From assembly GCF_000189635.1 (NCBI RefSeq), contig NW_002476516.1:1-64000 (forward strand): 64,000 nucleotides of DNA, read 5' to 3'. A program made the position numbers and the translations under genes. The notes beneath the pieces were generated by a model. That model had not been told where the DNA came from. It ran no database searches and saw only the letters and a program-made list of their open reading frames with translations. Origin of the DNA: Tetrahymena thermophila SB210 (taxonomy: Eukaryota > Ciliophora > Oligohymenophorea > Hymenostomatida > Tetrahymenidae). Below, piece after piece: positions 10,989 through 22,730 of this stretch. Within the stretch, counting starts at the first letter, position 1. Each line of letters starts with the position of its first letter.

Positions 10989-13030
10989 TTTTACTCTTTC
11001 TTAAGTTTAATTTCTTTTTTCTTTTTAATATTTTTTGTTTTATTTTTTTTAATTCCTTTAAATTTGTTTCGATTATCAAGGTTGATAATTATTTTTATGC
11101 TGAATCTGCTTTAGTCTTTACCTTGAGTTTTTGTTAATAAATTTATTCTTAATCCTATTGATTAACAGGCATTCCCATTGACAAAAATCCAATCATGCAT
11201 GCAAGCAAATTTTACTAACCTTTTTTAGTGTGTGTACCTAGTAGTTAGCTATCTAACTATCTATCTACATACATACATTCATTATAAATATATAGCTATT
11301 CAATCATTCATTCATTCTTAAAGGATAATAATAAATAATCTTATTTATGTATTAAAAATAAATAGATAAAAAACTTGTTTGATTGCTAATAATTTATTTA
11401 TTTGCTTTTTCATTCATTTATTTACAAAAATCTTCTTTCTTTAGCTTTTTCTTTTGCTTTTTAATATTTGGATTATCTCTTACCTTCATATTTGTTTTAT
11501 TTAAGATTATTCTATATTAAATTCATCTACCTATGCAGAAGGTATTTTATATTCCATCAAGGCAGTGCTCAAACTGTAAATAATATTATAGGATGTTAAT
11601 TATATTTTGATTGTCTTTCTACTTGAAGAATTGTAATACTACCTAAGTATGTTTTTTTTTTATTTTGTATAACAAAACAAATTTGTTTTTTGCTTTTTTT
11701 CAAATTTATTATGATTGAAAGTGATGTAATAATAAATTTTATTTTACTGCAATAAAATTATATATATAAATTCTCTTTCTAATAAAAGAAAGGTTTAGAT
11801 CCGAAATTCATATTTCATATTAATTTTGTTTTCTATTTACATTTTATACTTAAATAAGAAATAATAATTTTAAAATGCAAATACTTGCTATGACTATGAG
11901 TGAAATATATCTGTGCAAGCATGTAAATGCAAAATTAAACCCGCTTTTAGTCTTTTTTATGTTTGATTTAATAGTAATATGAAGATTAGCTTATTTTACT
12001 CCAGTAGAATTATAGCTTTGCAAATTTAATTTTTATATAAATTTAAATTCTCCTTAGCATATTTGAAAGAAAATTAACAATTGAAAAGGAAAGTATAGAA
12101 TAATATTAACAAATAAACCTAACTAATTTGAAATAAAATAAATTCCTACCACTGAATTAAGTTTTAAATTTGGGTATGGTTTAGCTAAATTAATAAGCAA
12201 ATACTTTGCAAATAAGGATGTGTGTAATTACTATTACTGTTATCAAGATGGTTTTTTGATTATTTGAATACAAATAATTGCTTTTTTAGGTTTTTAAAGT
12301 GAAAATAAAGATTTTGTATTTATATATCTAAGTGATAAACATTATAAAATAATCTCGTTTGAGCAAATAAATAAAATAATTATGATTAAATTTAAGCAAA
12401 TATTGTTAAATTCTCATATTATTTAATATTTATATTATTTTTCCTCTAAGGTGCTTAAAATTATAGATGGATTTGTTTAAAAATAAATGGATAATAACAT
12501 CTTTTCTTTTTAATAAATAAGATAATTCTTACTACATAAATTTACTAATTATTTAGGAATAATATCATAAACTAATATTATTACAAATTAAATATTTTTA
12601 ATTTAATTTTACAATCTTTAGATATTAATGAGCGAGTGAGTGAGTTAATTCATTTATTCATAACAAACTTGAAATATTTATCTTGTACTATATGTCATAA
12701 ACTTTAAAAAAGATATTTATAATAAATTGATTCAATATAAAATATATACAATTCAAATCAAACAAAAAATTAGTTTAACTAAATTTCAAATAACTATTTA
12801 TTACATTTATGTCAAATATTTTACCAAATTTTTAACATAAAATAAATCTCTAACATTTTTCTTATATTGAAAGCATTTTATCTACTATATTTGAGTCATA
12901 AATCAAAAGCTTGCTTGCTTGCATTTTAAAATATTTTGATAAAAATTTTATTTTAAATCGAAGAGTTTCGACATTTAAAAAATTTCAAATATCGATCAAT
13001 CGATATATCAAACCCATCATTAATTTGTTA
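10989..13030. other. Intergenic spacer
   Basis: AT-rich spacer between the EBP1 start and the PP2C stop, both on the minus strand. It contains short tetranucleotide runs (around 11250-11310) and no frame that looks coding. It should contain the EBP1 promoter. Confidence 0.6.
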
Positions 13031-15045
13031 TCATTGAGTTTCTTCATTTTGGGAATTAATAGATTATTCATTTTGGGCGTTATTTTATTAGGTTTATGAA
13101 TCATCATCTTAGTTTTGATGGTTAGTTGGGCTTTTAGAAGAATTTTATTCTTAGCTACCGTCTGCTTCTTAAAACTCCTTTATCTACATGTATTTATTTT
13201 TTAATTGATCGTAATCTTATAAGGTTACCAAAATACAAGTCATATTATCACATCCACAGCCATCTATTTTAAAACAAAAAATTAATATTTTCAAATTTAT
13301 AAAAAGTTAAGCTAATTCTTCTCAATTTCAAAGATGCTTTATAAATCGTATTCAATAAATAAAACTAATTATTGATTTTATTTATTACTTAACATATCTG
13401 GAGCTAGCAATAAATCTAATAATTATTCAACTATTTTATCGCATGATACTCCTAAAGCTATTTATTAGCGAATATATTTAATAATTTCTTCATCACTAAG
13501 GGTTTCCCAAATTCCATCACACCCTATAAGAATAAACTCATCGTCTGGGGTTATTTTATGGATAGTAACATCTGGCTTTGCTATAATAAGTTATTTATCC
13601 TATGGAATTTAAAAATTTTTTTTATATTGCAAATCTCCAAGAGCTCTTGATAGATTCAAATTTCCGTTTACTCTTCCATTCTGCACATCTCCTCCAGCTT
13701 CTCTAATTCTTTAGTACTCTTTCATATTATCTGGCTTATGGTCTTCGCTAAGTCTCTTTGGGATTCCGTTTTGGCTTAATACTTTATATTAATCAACATT
13801 TTATTTTTAAAAATGAACGCATATCAATTAATTAATTAATAGATAGATAGACAGAAAGATATATTAGATTTTTTTTAATGAAAATATTCAAATTTTTTTA
13901 AAATTATCAATTTTAAAAAATACTTAATTGTTATTTAATAGTAGCTAACTAATTTATAGTATTTTTTATTGAAGGCTAATAATTAATTTGAGTGCTTAGT
14001 TAGCTACATAATCAATTTTGAAGTAAAGCAAAAATAAACATTATTATTCTATCTATCTATTTATCAATCAATTAATAAATTAATCAATCGAATAGCAATT
14101 GAATTATACGTGTTCTTGAATCACCAGCATTTGCGATGTACATTGTATTTTCATGAATTAATACTACATTAGCTGTACATCCTGCAGTTGTATCTGTTTT
14201 AGATTTATCCTTCATTATATCTCGGAGTTGAGCCTTGCCTTCTTCGCTGCGAAGTAATTCGTCCATCTTCATAAAGTTTTAAATAAGTGCATTTGTAAAG
14301 TCTTTTTGCTAAAACTCAGTATTGTTTAGCAATTACTCAGAAAAATTCTTTTGAACAAAAGAAGATACTTCTTACCCTTTTATATAATTATTTAATTTAG
14401 TTGTTTAAACAAAATCCTTTTGCATTTTTATTCAAGCCATAATTATAAAATTTATTGAATAACATTAACTTCTTTCTTATTTATTATGCAATAAGCTTGA
14501 AATAATATGAACTGATTGTCTTCATATTTATTTACTATAAAAAATTCCTTATTCCAAAAACACTTTATTCTAGCTATTAGAGATAACTTTTATTTAAAAT
14601 CAATTCACAATAAATATTTTATGGTAAAAATACCTCCGTGACCATCAAAAACGCCATAAAGTTGAATTCCATTATCAAGATTAGGACAACAAATATCAGC
14701 ATCTTCCATACTAACTCTCCAACCTAGATATTTAAAACATAAAAATAAAATAATGTTTAAAGCATTGAATAATTTATTATGCTTTTTTCAATAAAATATT
14801 TTATTTGAGTTGTTCATTAGAAATTAAAAAAAGCATCCATAGTAAAAAATAGCAAAAAATTAATTGGTATTTAAAAAGTTGAATAGATAAATTGATCTAA
14901 TTAATTTGATCAAGGTCTTTAGGATGAGTAAAAATAACAAAAATATTTGATTACCTTGCATTGAAGAAGCTGCATATACAAATCCGTTACCCTATCCTAC
15001 TACTGTAGTCTTTTCTCGCTTAGGAGCAGATAAATAAACACCCAT
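13031..15045 (-). CDS. PP2C-family protein serine/threonine phosphatase (PPM)
   Basis: Five exons: 14955-15045, 14634-14723, 14110-14376, 13389-13781 and 13031-13263 (1074 nt, 357 residues). It starts MGVYLS, the N-terminus typical of the ciliate/plant PP2C group, possibly N-myristoylated at Gly2. PP2C motifs appear in order: MQGWRVSMEDAD, FDGHGG (residues 56-61), TTAGCTA, YIANAGDSR, LSEDHKPDN, GRVNGNLNLSRALGD, CDGIWETLSDEE and GCDNMTCILV. All the acidic metal-binding positions I can place (in MEDAD, FDGHGG, CDG and GCDN) are present, so a Mn/Mg-dependent phosphatase is expected. The last 60 residues are a Q/N/S-rich tail outside the catalytic fold. Introns split the AGDSR-TLL and LN-GCG junctions; all are GT/AG. 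The substrate is unknown. Confidence 0.95.
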
Positions 15046-15937
15046 TATACTTGCTAATATATCTACTAAAAGTAATTTATATGTACTGAAATTAATAAAC
15101 AGAGTTAAATTATTTATTATTCACTATTCTTTTTAATTAATATAAATTGTTATTCTTAATTTAATATCTATTAATTTTTAACTAAATCTTATAAAAAATC
15201 AGTCAGGTATATTTGCAAATTATGTGCAATCAATTCTTTTTTGAAATAATCCTAATCTCTCTTGTGCGACTTATTATGCATTTAAAAGCCATTTATTGAT
15301 TAGGTATCAAAAAAAACCAACTAAAAATATCTAACTTTTGCGCACAAATAAAATATAGTTTTTGCAAAACGAGATATTTTTATTATTTTAATAAAATATG
15401 CTCGAAATAATTATACATACACTACAGTAAATGGATTTTGTTTCCAAATCAAATATTTTAAAACTTTGAAGGAAAAAAAAAAATTATATTTCAATAAAAA
15501 CAAAACTTATTTGAATTTTTTTCACATTAAATTCTAAACATTTTAAATAATTTTCTAAGTACTAATTAATTTTTTATAGATTTTCAATTAATTTAAATTT
15601 TACCTCCCTTTTGATTTAAAAAAAAATAATTTACAATCTATAAAATCATATAAAATTTTCAATTTTTTTCATATTAAATTACAAAATAATTATATGAAAT
15701 GCTTTTCAATTTTTAGTAAATACTTTTAATTAATTCATTTAATTTTATTACTTTATGCATTCAAAAATATCAATTTTTATCAATAAAAGTAGATCTTTTT
15801 TTAATTTTTTTCAATTATAAATATTAGTTAATGATATTTCTTGATAATTTTAATTAATTTAATTTTTACTACCTTGATAACATTAAGTTAATATCTAATG
15901 ATTATTTTTTATATTTAAATGATTTTAATCACTTGAT
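15046..15937. other. Intergenic spacer
   Basis: AT-rich spacer upstream of the PP2C gene and downstream of the FMO gene, with many poly-T and poly-A runs. I see no gene in it. Confidence 0.6.
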
Positions 15938-17700
15938 TCAAAAGAGATCTTCCTTAGGACTGTAAGACTCTGGAATTAAATGAGAAATTTTTTCTTTTTT
16001 CATCCAAGGATAGTTACCTTTAAATACTGTTTTTTCTACAAGAGGAACAAATAAATTTTTAACATATTAATTAAACTCTTCATCAAATTACATCTAAGCT
16101 AGTTAACAAAGCTATTTCTAATACTCATATTCATCCTATCCTTTAAAATGAGATACTCTAAAAAAATCTCTTCCATCTTTAAAGTTCTACTACGATTTTA
16201 GGAAATCTTATTCATAATCTTTTAGCATTTCTTCTTATGAAGGTAAACTAATTATTTTATCAATAAATCTTTAAGCACAAATCGCTTACCTTTCAAACAT
16301 TTACTAGATTGTTGCAGTATTAAAAGTCATTCCCAAAAATATTAAGTTTGGTTCTCTAACAGAGAACAATCTTTTATATAAAGGACCAAAACAGTTTTTT
16401 CTATCATTCTCCTCCATAAATTCAATAAGGTTATCATTTGAATTTTCTAAGAATGGAAAGCAGTACTAATATCCTGTAGCAAACATTAAAATATCAATAT
16501 TTTCAACATATTCTCCAGATTCTAAGATTAATGATTTTTCACTTACAAAACTTTTCACATCAGTAGCAGCCAAAGCTAGCTTCTTATTTATTATCTCCTC
16601 CTTATAAGCTTCTGATTATCTGAAAGTATCTATAATTCCTTTATTTGCTATCAAAGTTATTTTTTAAGGATTCTGAGATGGGTCAGTCTATTTTAATATA
16701 ATACAGAGCAAATCTTATGCTGATTAGTTCCCTCCATAAATAACAAGATGTTTATTTATGAATTTTTAAAGATAATTCTATCTAAAGTAGTGGCTGTGAT
16801 ATTTTTCGCCTTAGAATAATTCAAAATTTAATATTTTTGGATAGTTAGGAACCTAATTTAAAATATTTAAATTTTTTTAATATTTCGTTTTTTCAAAAAT
16901 GATATTATTTTGTAATAAATATTTATTGAACTTTAAATAAATATTTATTAACTATAAAAATGTTTAAGTGAAATTATTCAAAATACAATATTCATATCTA
17001 TATATCTAGATCAGTTTATTAATACGATAAATCAAAAAATATCTTAATTAAGTTAGTTTTATAGCAATAATAAAGGAAATTCAAAAGTTAATAAAATAAT
17101 ATAAAATTTTAATAAAATTACCGAGCAGTGACCTGTTGCGACAATAACATTGTCTGCCTATAAGTAACGCACATTTTTTTTATAATCACTTGAGTCTTTA
17201 ATCTCGACTAAAAATCTTTTTGTTAATAGTTATCCTGTATTCTTTTTTTCTTCATCACTCAACTTTTCTATGAGCCTGACAGATGATACAAAAGTATTGA
17301 AAAGCATATTTTTTTTAAGTTGATGATGGGCGCAATAATCTTAAAGATATTCGTAAAATTCTTCTGCTTTCATAAATTCTTAATACTCAGACTTAGTTGG
17401 AAAGCCCTTGAATGTCATTTAAAATTTTGGTAAGTTTGCTTAAAGATTTTCATAGAGAGAACTACACAATACTCCATAATAATGATAAAACGCAGTTTAT
17501 TGTAAATTTGGATGATTTTCTTCATTGTATTTATCAAAGTACCATTACCCTCCTATATCTTCTCTATTATCAATACAAATAACGTTATTATTTTTTTATA
17601 AATACTTCGTAGCAAGGATTCCTGAAGGACCACAGCCAATGATTAAAACACTGTTTTTATCATAGCTATTTTTATAAATTTTTTCAATATTTTATTCCAT
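15938..17700 (-). CDS. Flavin-containing monooxygenase (class B FMO)
   Basis: Two exons, 17122-17700 and 15938-16852, joined by a 269-bp intron; 497 residues. An N-terminal Rossmann motif GCGPSG (22-27) binds FAD and is followed by the acidic end of strand 2 (ICIDNRE) and GGQW. The FMO signature is FQGEKYHSHYF (206-216, consensus FxGxxxHxxxY/F). A second dinucleotide motif, GGNQSA (233-238), would bind NADPH, and FATGYQYCFPF matches the conserved ATGY segment. FMOs use NADPH and O2 to oxygenate nucleophilic N or S atoms, or ketones in the related Baeyer-Villiger enzymes; the substrate cannot be told from sequence. Length is close to typical FMOs. A decayed copy lies immediately downstream of its 5' end, at 18146-19070. 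Confidence 0.92.
16853..17121 (-). other. FMO intron
   Basis: A 269-bp AT-rich phase-0 GT...AG intron just after the ATGH motif (VIVATGHCS). A remnant of an intron at the equivalent place can be seen in the pseudogene copy. Confidence 0.85.
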
Positions 17701-18145
17701 TTTTGATATTTATTTTTATATTACCAATTAAATCGTAAATCAAATTTTTTATGTTTTAATATTATTGAAATTAAACAAAATATTTGTTGATGTTAAACCA
17801 TAAAAAAATGAAATTTTAATTCTTTACATTGAAAAAGATATATTTTTACCTTTTTTTTAATATAATAATTGGTAATTTTATTTTTTGTTTAAATGTATTC
17901 TTAAAGATATACGATCTCATTAAATATTTTGTGTAAATAAGTTATTTGCACCTTTAAACACTTTGTAAATATAATTTGTAACTTTTATCGATAAAAATGA
18001 TTAAATATATTACATTTTATTTCAGTTTTCATTTTTATCTTACTATATAACAATTTTAAGCTAAATTAAAAAAAATATAAATAATGCAAATAAAAATAAG
18101 TTAATTTAGATGTATTTCATTTGATAATATTTCAAAAATAGTCAT
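17701..18145. other. Intergenic spacer
   Basis: AT-rich spacer between the intact FMO start and the 3' end of the FMO pseudogene. Nothing is recognisable. Confidence 0.6.
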
Positions 18146-19070
18146 ATTTTAGAAAATAACCTTGGAGGTAATTGAGAACTGACATTACTTTATTTCAAGT
18201 CAGGATAATTTTCTAAAAATGCATTTATGTAGAGAGAAGCAAAATTTTAAGTAAATATCCATAATACTCTTCATTACTTGGTATTTCTCATAAGTTTGCA
18301 ATTTAAATCTCTAAAAAATGTAAATTCATCAATATCTCTGGGCTAATAGAATTTAATATATTTTTTTCCATCATTGTAAAAACTCAAGTCTTCTTAGTAA
18401 TTTTTATTAAAATCTTCTTCTTTAATTTATTATGTAGGTAATTTAATTTCATCTAAAATTATTTTAGAAACTAAAATTGCTTATCTTTCAACCCCTTATT
18501 ATGATGAGAGGAATTATTAGAGTATTTCAACAAATATTAGATTTGATTCTCTGATTTTGAATTTTATTAAGTATAAAGGCCCAAAGCTGTAATTAGCTCC
18601 TCTCTTCTAATAAAAATCAATTAATTAATCTTTCTAATAATCTAAGAAAGGAAGCAAACATATCAATACCCTGTCGCATACATAAATATATTTAAGGGTT
18701 TTTTTATTAGAGCAGTAGAGTTATCAGACTACAATTATTTTATGTAGGGACTTAAAAATTTTAGAATACTGATTTCAACTTCTTTTAGATAGCTTTTAGT
18801 TTTTCATAGTAATTTAATGCCTTTCTTCTTCTGTAGTTTTTTTTACCAAAATATAAACAATATCTTAAGATAAAATGCCACAACAATAGACGACTAAGTG
18901 TTTATTCTAAAAGATATTTGTTTAATTTACTCTATAATTATCTAAGAATTGAATAAATTTTTATTAGAAATATCTGAATAATTTTATTTAAAGATATTCT
19001 GTTAAATTAATTAAAATAAATTTAATATACTGAAAAATGGCCAACAAGAAAAACGTAATCTGCTTTTTAA
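18146..19070 (-). pseudogene. Decayed flavin-containing monooxygenase copy
   Basis: The minus strand carries stretches clearly homologous to the second half of the neighbouring FMO, but in several frames with internal TGA. In order they are: KADYVFLVGHFS followed by a GTATAT donor-like site; NKHLVVYCCGILSQDIV (the NADP motif GGNQSA has become CCGILS); IFMYATGY then TGA; FGPLYLIKFKIRESNLIF; and a C-terminal stretch with the acidic-aromatic spacing of the intact gene. The first half of the enzyme, with the FAD motif, is missing. This looks like a tandem duplicate truncated at its 5' end and inactivated by a lost dinucleotide motif, frameshifts and stops. The outer limits are approximate. Confidence 0.8.
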
Positions 19071-19676
19071 AACCTTACAATTTTATTGCATTAAAAATTT
19101 AAATTCCAAAAAGTAAGTTTTTTTACAAATATAAATCATTAAATAATATTTAAATATAAAGTTTTGAAAAATAGTGTGAAAGATTCATAAATTTTTTTTG
19201 TATCTGTCACATTTTGCTCTTGCTACAATATTAATTATAGACATTTAAATAAAATAAGTAATTTCTATAAAAGTTAAAAAAATTTTTAATGATTATTTGA
19301 AATTTATTAACCTATTAATCGAAATAATAAAATATATAACTATAAATTCAAAATATATATTTTACTAAATAGGTTTCCTTGCTGTTTCTTGCTGAATTCA
19401 TTAAAATTATCAAAAAAATAAAAAATAACCTTATTTTTTATTTAATTTAACTAATACTATTTAAACTGAACAGTTTAATACAAATAATTTTTTAATAATA
19501 TTAGTATATTCATCATAAGCATCTTTTACCCTAATTTTTAAATAAATTATATTTTTACAATCATACTCTATATTTTTATGCAAAGATATTTAAGATTATT
19601 CATTTTAAAGTACTAAAATAAATATAACATAGATATTTTTTTATTAATTCAAATTAATATTGATTAATACAAAAAA
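19071..19676. other. Intergenic spacer
   Basis: AT-rich spacer next to the FMO pseudogene. Its lower part might once have held the missing first half of that gene, but I could not detect it. Confidence 0.55.
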
Positions 19677-22600
19677 TCACAAAAAGAATCCATAATTATG
19701 TTATTATTATTAAATTTAACCCTATTAATAATTATCCGTATGGCAAAAAACAGTTAAATCAACTAATCTAACTAGTTTGCGTGCTTAATTTTAGACATGT
19801 TTCAAATTTATGTTATCTCTTGTAAGACTTATTTCTAGTGAATTGATATTCTTACAATTGTTAATCTATTTTATGAGATTGTTGATATTAAAAATACCGT
19901 AAAAGATTAAACTTAAGCTTAAAATGGACTGGCTTAACATAAAAAAATTGGTTTATGTATTAAAATTATCATAATAAAAATGTAATTTTAATATTTTTAA
20001 ATTCTATAGAGTCTAAAATAAGCTTAGACCTATGTTATATCTATTATAGCCTTAGAAGTTAGTAAACCCTACTTCAATTAGCAGTTTTTCATTTAACTAA
20101 ATTTCATAATTATACTTCAAATCTGAAAAATTTTTATCCTGTATTTCTAAATATTGAGGATGTTACTACAAGTAACCATTCAAATTTTAAAAACCATTTT
20201 TAGGCAACTCTCTGTTAAGCTAATTTAGTTTATCTTTATTTTCTTCTTGTTCAAGTTTAAAATAAATATCTGATTAAAACATTTCTGCCGAAAATATATT
20301 TGACTTGTTCTTATTTAAAAAATCAATAACAAATTTCAGTTATTACTTTATTTATTCTTTATTATTAAATTTGAATTAGTAATGTAATTAATTCATATAA
20401 TCAGCTTTTCCAGCAATGCTTATTTTTAAATAATTGTTCGCTTACTTGTTTAAATCGATAACATGGACTAATTAATCTAACATTTTTCTTATATTAAGAT
20501 ATTGATTAAATAAGGTTTGCTAATTTTTTACTGAATCAGAAAAAATTAAATTTAAAAAATTACAAATTTCTGAAAATAATTTTTCTTAAATTGTGCTTTT
20601 ATAAAAATCATAAATACTTTTATATTCAAAATATTATTCCTATTTTTTAAGACATTCAGAAACGATTTTATTGTAATTTTATTAATAGTCTTAAAGGCTT
20701 ATATATTCTATATTAGACTCAACAAAATTAATATTTGCGCCTATTTGAAGTTCATATCTTATCAAAATCTCAGAAGGATTTATCTAATTAATTTTGATAC
20801 CATATTTTGTAAAGAGATCAAAGCTTAATTCTATTAGGAAAGATATAAAATGAACAGTATTAACTTGTTCATTTATACTTTCATACCTATTTGTAATGTA
20901 TTGATTATGATTAATTGACAAATGTAATTAATTCAAAGTACTGAAATGATTCTTTTTTATATCTTAGTGTTCTATCAAAACGTAGTAATTAGAATTAAAC
21001 CCATAAGCTGTAGCGCTAATAAAATTAGTCTTGACTTTACTATTAAGCGAGTTAAGCAATAGTAATTTATTTTACTCAAATTCTAACATTTAAGCTTCTT
21101 ATATTGATTACTATTTTAATGCTTCCAATGTTATTTTTTGGCCTCCCTTTGTTAGCTTTAATTCAAATGACTATTTCGAGCATTTACAGATTTCAAAGTT
21201 ATCATATTTAGGGTGGGAACAAATAGCTTCAAATATTTCTTAGCAATGAAAGTTAAATATTTTTTGTTGTTTATTTTGTATTTATCCTATTAAGTTTTAT
21301 TTTTTTATTGGTGTTAGGCAATCTTTACTATATTCAGTAATTAGTTCTTCAAGTTTTGTTCTAGAAATTTGTTTCATTTTACCAAGTCCTTCTGTATCGT
21401 TGTATAACAAGAATTGTAATTTTTACTCTTATTTTTCAAATTTATTCAATTATTAACTACGGTAATATTAAATATTGTCATCAAAACGTAAACAAAAAAT
21501 TTCTTTTGAAAATTCGAACAAATTAAGCTTAACTTAAATTGATTTTTCATTTTTAATATCTAAATAGATACTTGGTTTTATTTCTCTGTCTAGTTTCTCA
21601 ATTTTTAAAAAAGTAAATAAACGCTGCTACAATTCATTTGCTATGCTTTCAATAACTTTTTAAGATATTTAGAGTTTATTTAATAAAATATCAGGAGTAA
21701 AATCAAACCACTCTGTTTCAAATATAAATATGTTCTATTCTTCATCTAAATAGTAAGAATCTAAGAGATTTAAAATTATGTCACTCCCTAATAACTAATC
21801 AAAGACTCTACGGAAATTTAAAATATTTTGATTCATAATCACTAAAAGTTTTTTTATTTTAAGTTCTTTATCGAATACTTTCAGATATTTTAGTCTGTGA
21901 TAGTTATCAAATAATCCTTTTGTAGATTGAATGCTTTCAAATTCTTCATAATCCTCATCGTATTAATTAGCATCACCCAAGTAATTAAAATTTATTTCAT
22001 AATTATCTTTATTATATTTTTTTTAAAATTGTTCATCTTCTTGTTAATCACTATCGTAATCGCTTTTATCATAATCATTATCTTTTTTATCGTTGTTACT
22101 ATCTTCATCCTCAAAAGACTTTGTTTGATTATTTCCTTTATTTTATATAAGTTTATTGATTTTGATAATCCTAATAATCTCTTTTACCTTTTTAGTCTTG
22201 ATAAAACAAATTTTGATCACCATCACCATCCTAATCTTCAAAATTTTATTTCAATTGGTTATTTTTAGACCATTCTTTATTTTCAAGCTTACCTATTATG
22301 ATATATTTAATTAAAATTTATTTCATAATTATCTTAATTACTATTTTTTAATTTTTCATCTTCTTGTTAATCACTATCGTAATCGCTTTTATCATAATCA
22401 TAATCATTATCTTTTTTATCGTTGTTACTATCTTCATCTTCAAAAGACATTGTTTGATTATTTCCTTTATTTTATATAAGTTTATTGATTTTGATAATCC
22501 TAATAATCTCTTTTACCTTTTTAGTCTTGACTAAACAAATTTTGATCATCATTGCCATCCTAATCATCAAAATTATATTTCAATTGTTAATTTTTAGACA

Positions 22601-22730
22601 ATTATTCATCTTCATGCTTATCTAGTAAGATATAATGAGGTTTTTTAGCGCTTAAATACACTTTTATTAGTTTACCATAGATATTTATAGCTTCTTAAAA
22701 TAATTCTAAATAATAATAACCATAACCCAT
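19677..22730 (-). CDS. Degenerate protein-kinase-like / leucine-rich-repeat protein
   Basis: My model has three exons, 22517-22730, 22188-22292 and 19677-22135 (2778 nt, 925 residues), with phase-1 junctions throughout. After an acidic, Asp/Asn/Gln-rich N-terminal 160 residues there is a region with faint kinase features. LDREIKPSIYLDI (near residue 290) resembles a catalytic loop HRDIKPxNI but lacks the His-Arg-Asp order. A second stretch, INQINPSEILI (near 550), has the same shape. No glycine loop, catalytic Asp or DFG is convincing, so it would be a pseudokinase at best. The C-terminal 130 residues contain Leu-rich units (NCKNINSLEISLTRDNIN) like ciliate LRR proteins. Exons 1 and 2 are products of an internal tandem duplication. 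The long exon is secure; the 5' exon structure is a prediction. Confidence 0.65.
21990..22620. repeat. Tandem intragenic duplication, unit about 329 bp
   Basis: Two near-identical copies lie side by side in the kinase-like/LRR gene. The shared 20-mers TTGTTTGATTATTTCCTTTA (22121 and 22450) and TTCATCTTCTTGTTAATCAC (22032 and 22355) are 323-329 bp apart. The difference comes from one extra ATAATC hexamer in the upper copy. Each copy carries the same exon, donor and acceptor. Confidence 0.85.

Noticed and set aside
18146..19070. A second functional FMO gene
   Set aside because: Lost dinucleotide motif, in-frame TGA after ATGY, several frame changes and no N-terminal FAD domain.
22188..22516. 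Including the first copy of the duplicated exon (reading NNQTMSFEDED...) as coding
   Set aside because: It would need an additional intron of fewer than 20 bp to return to frame before the second copy; skipping it gives a clean 925-codon model.
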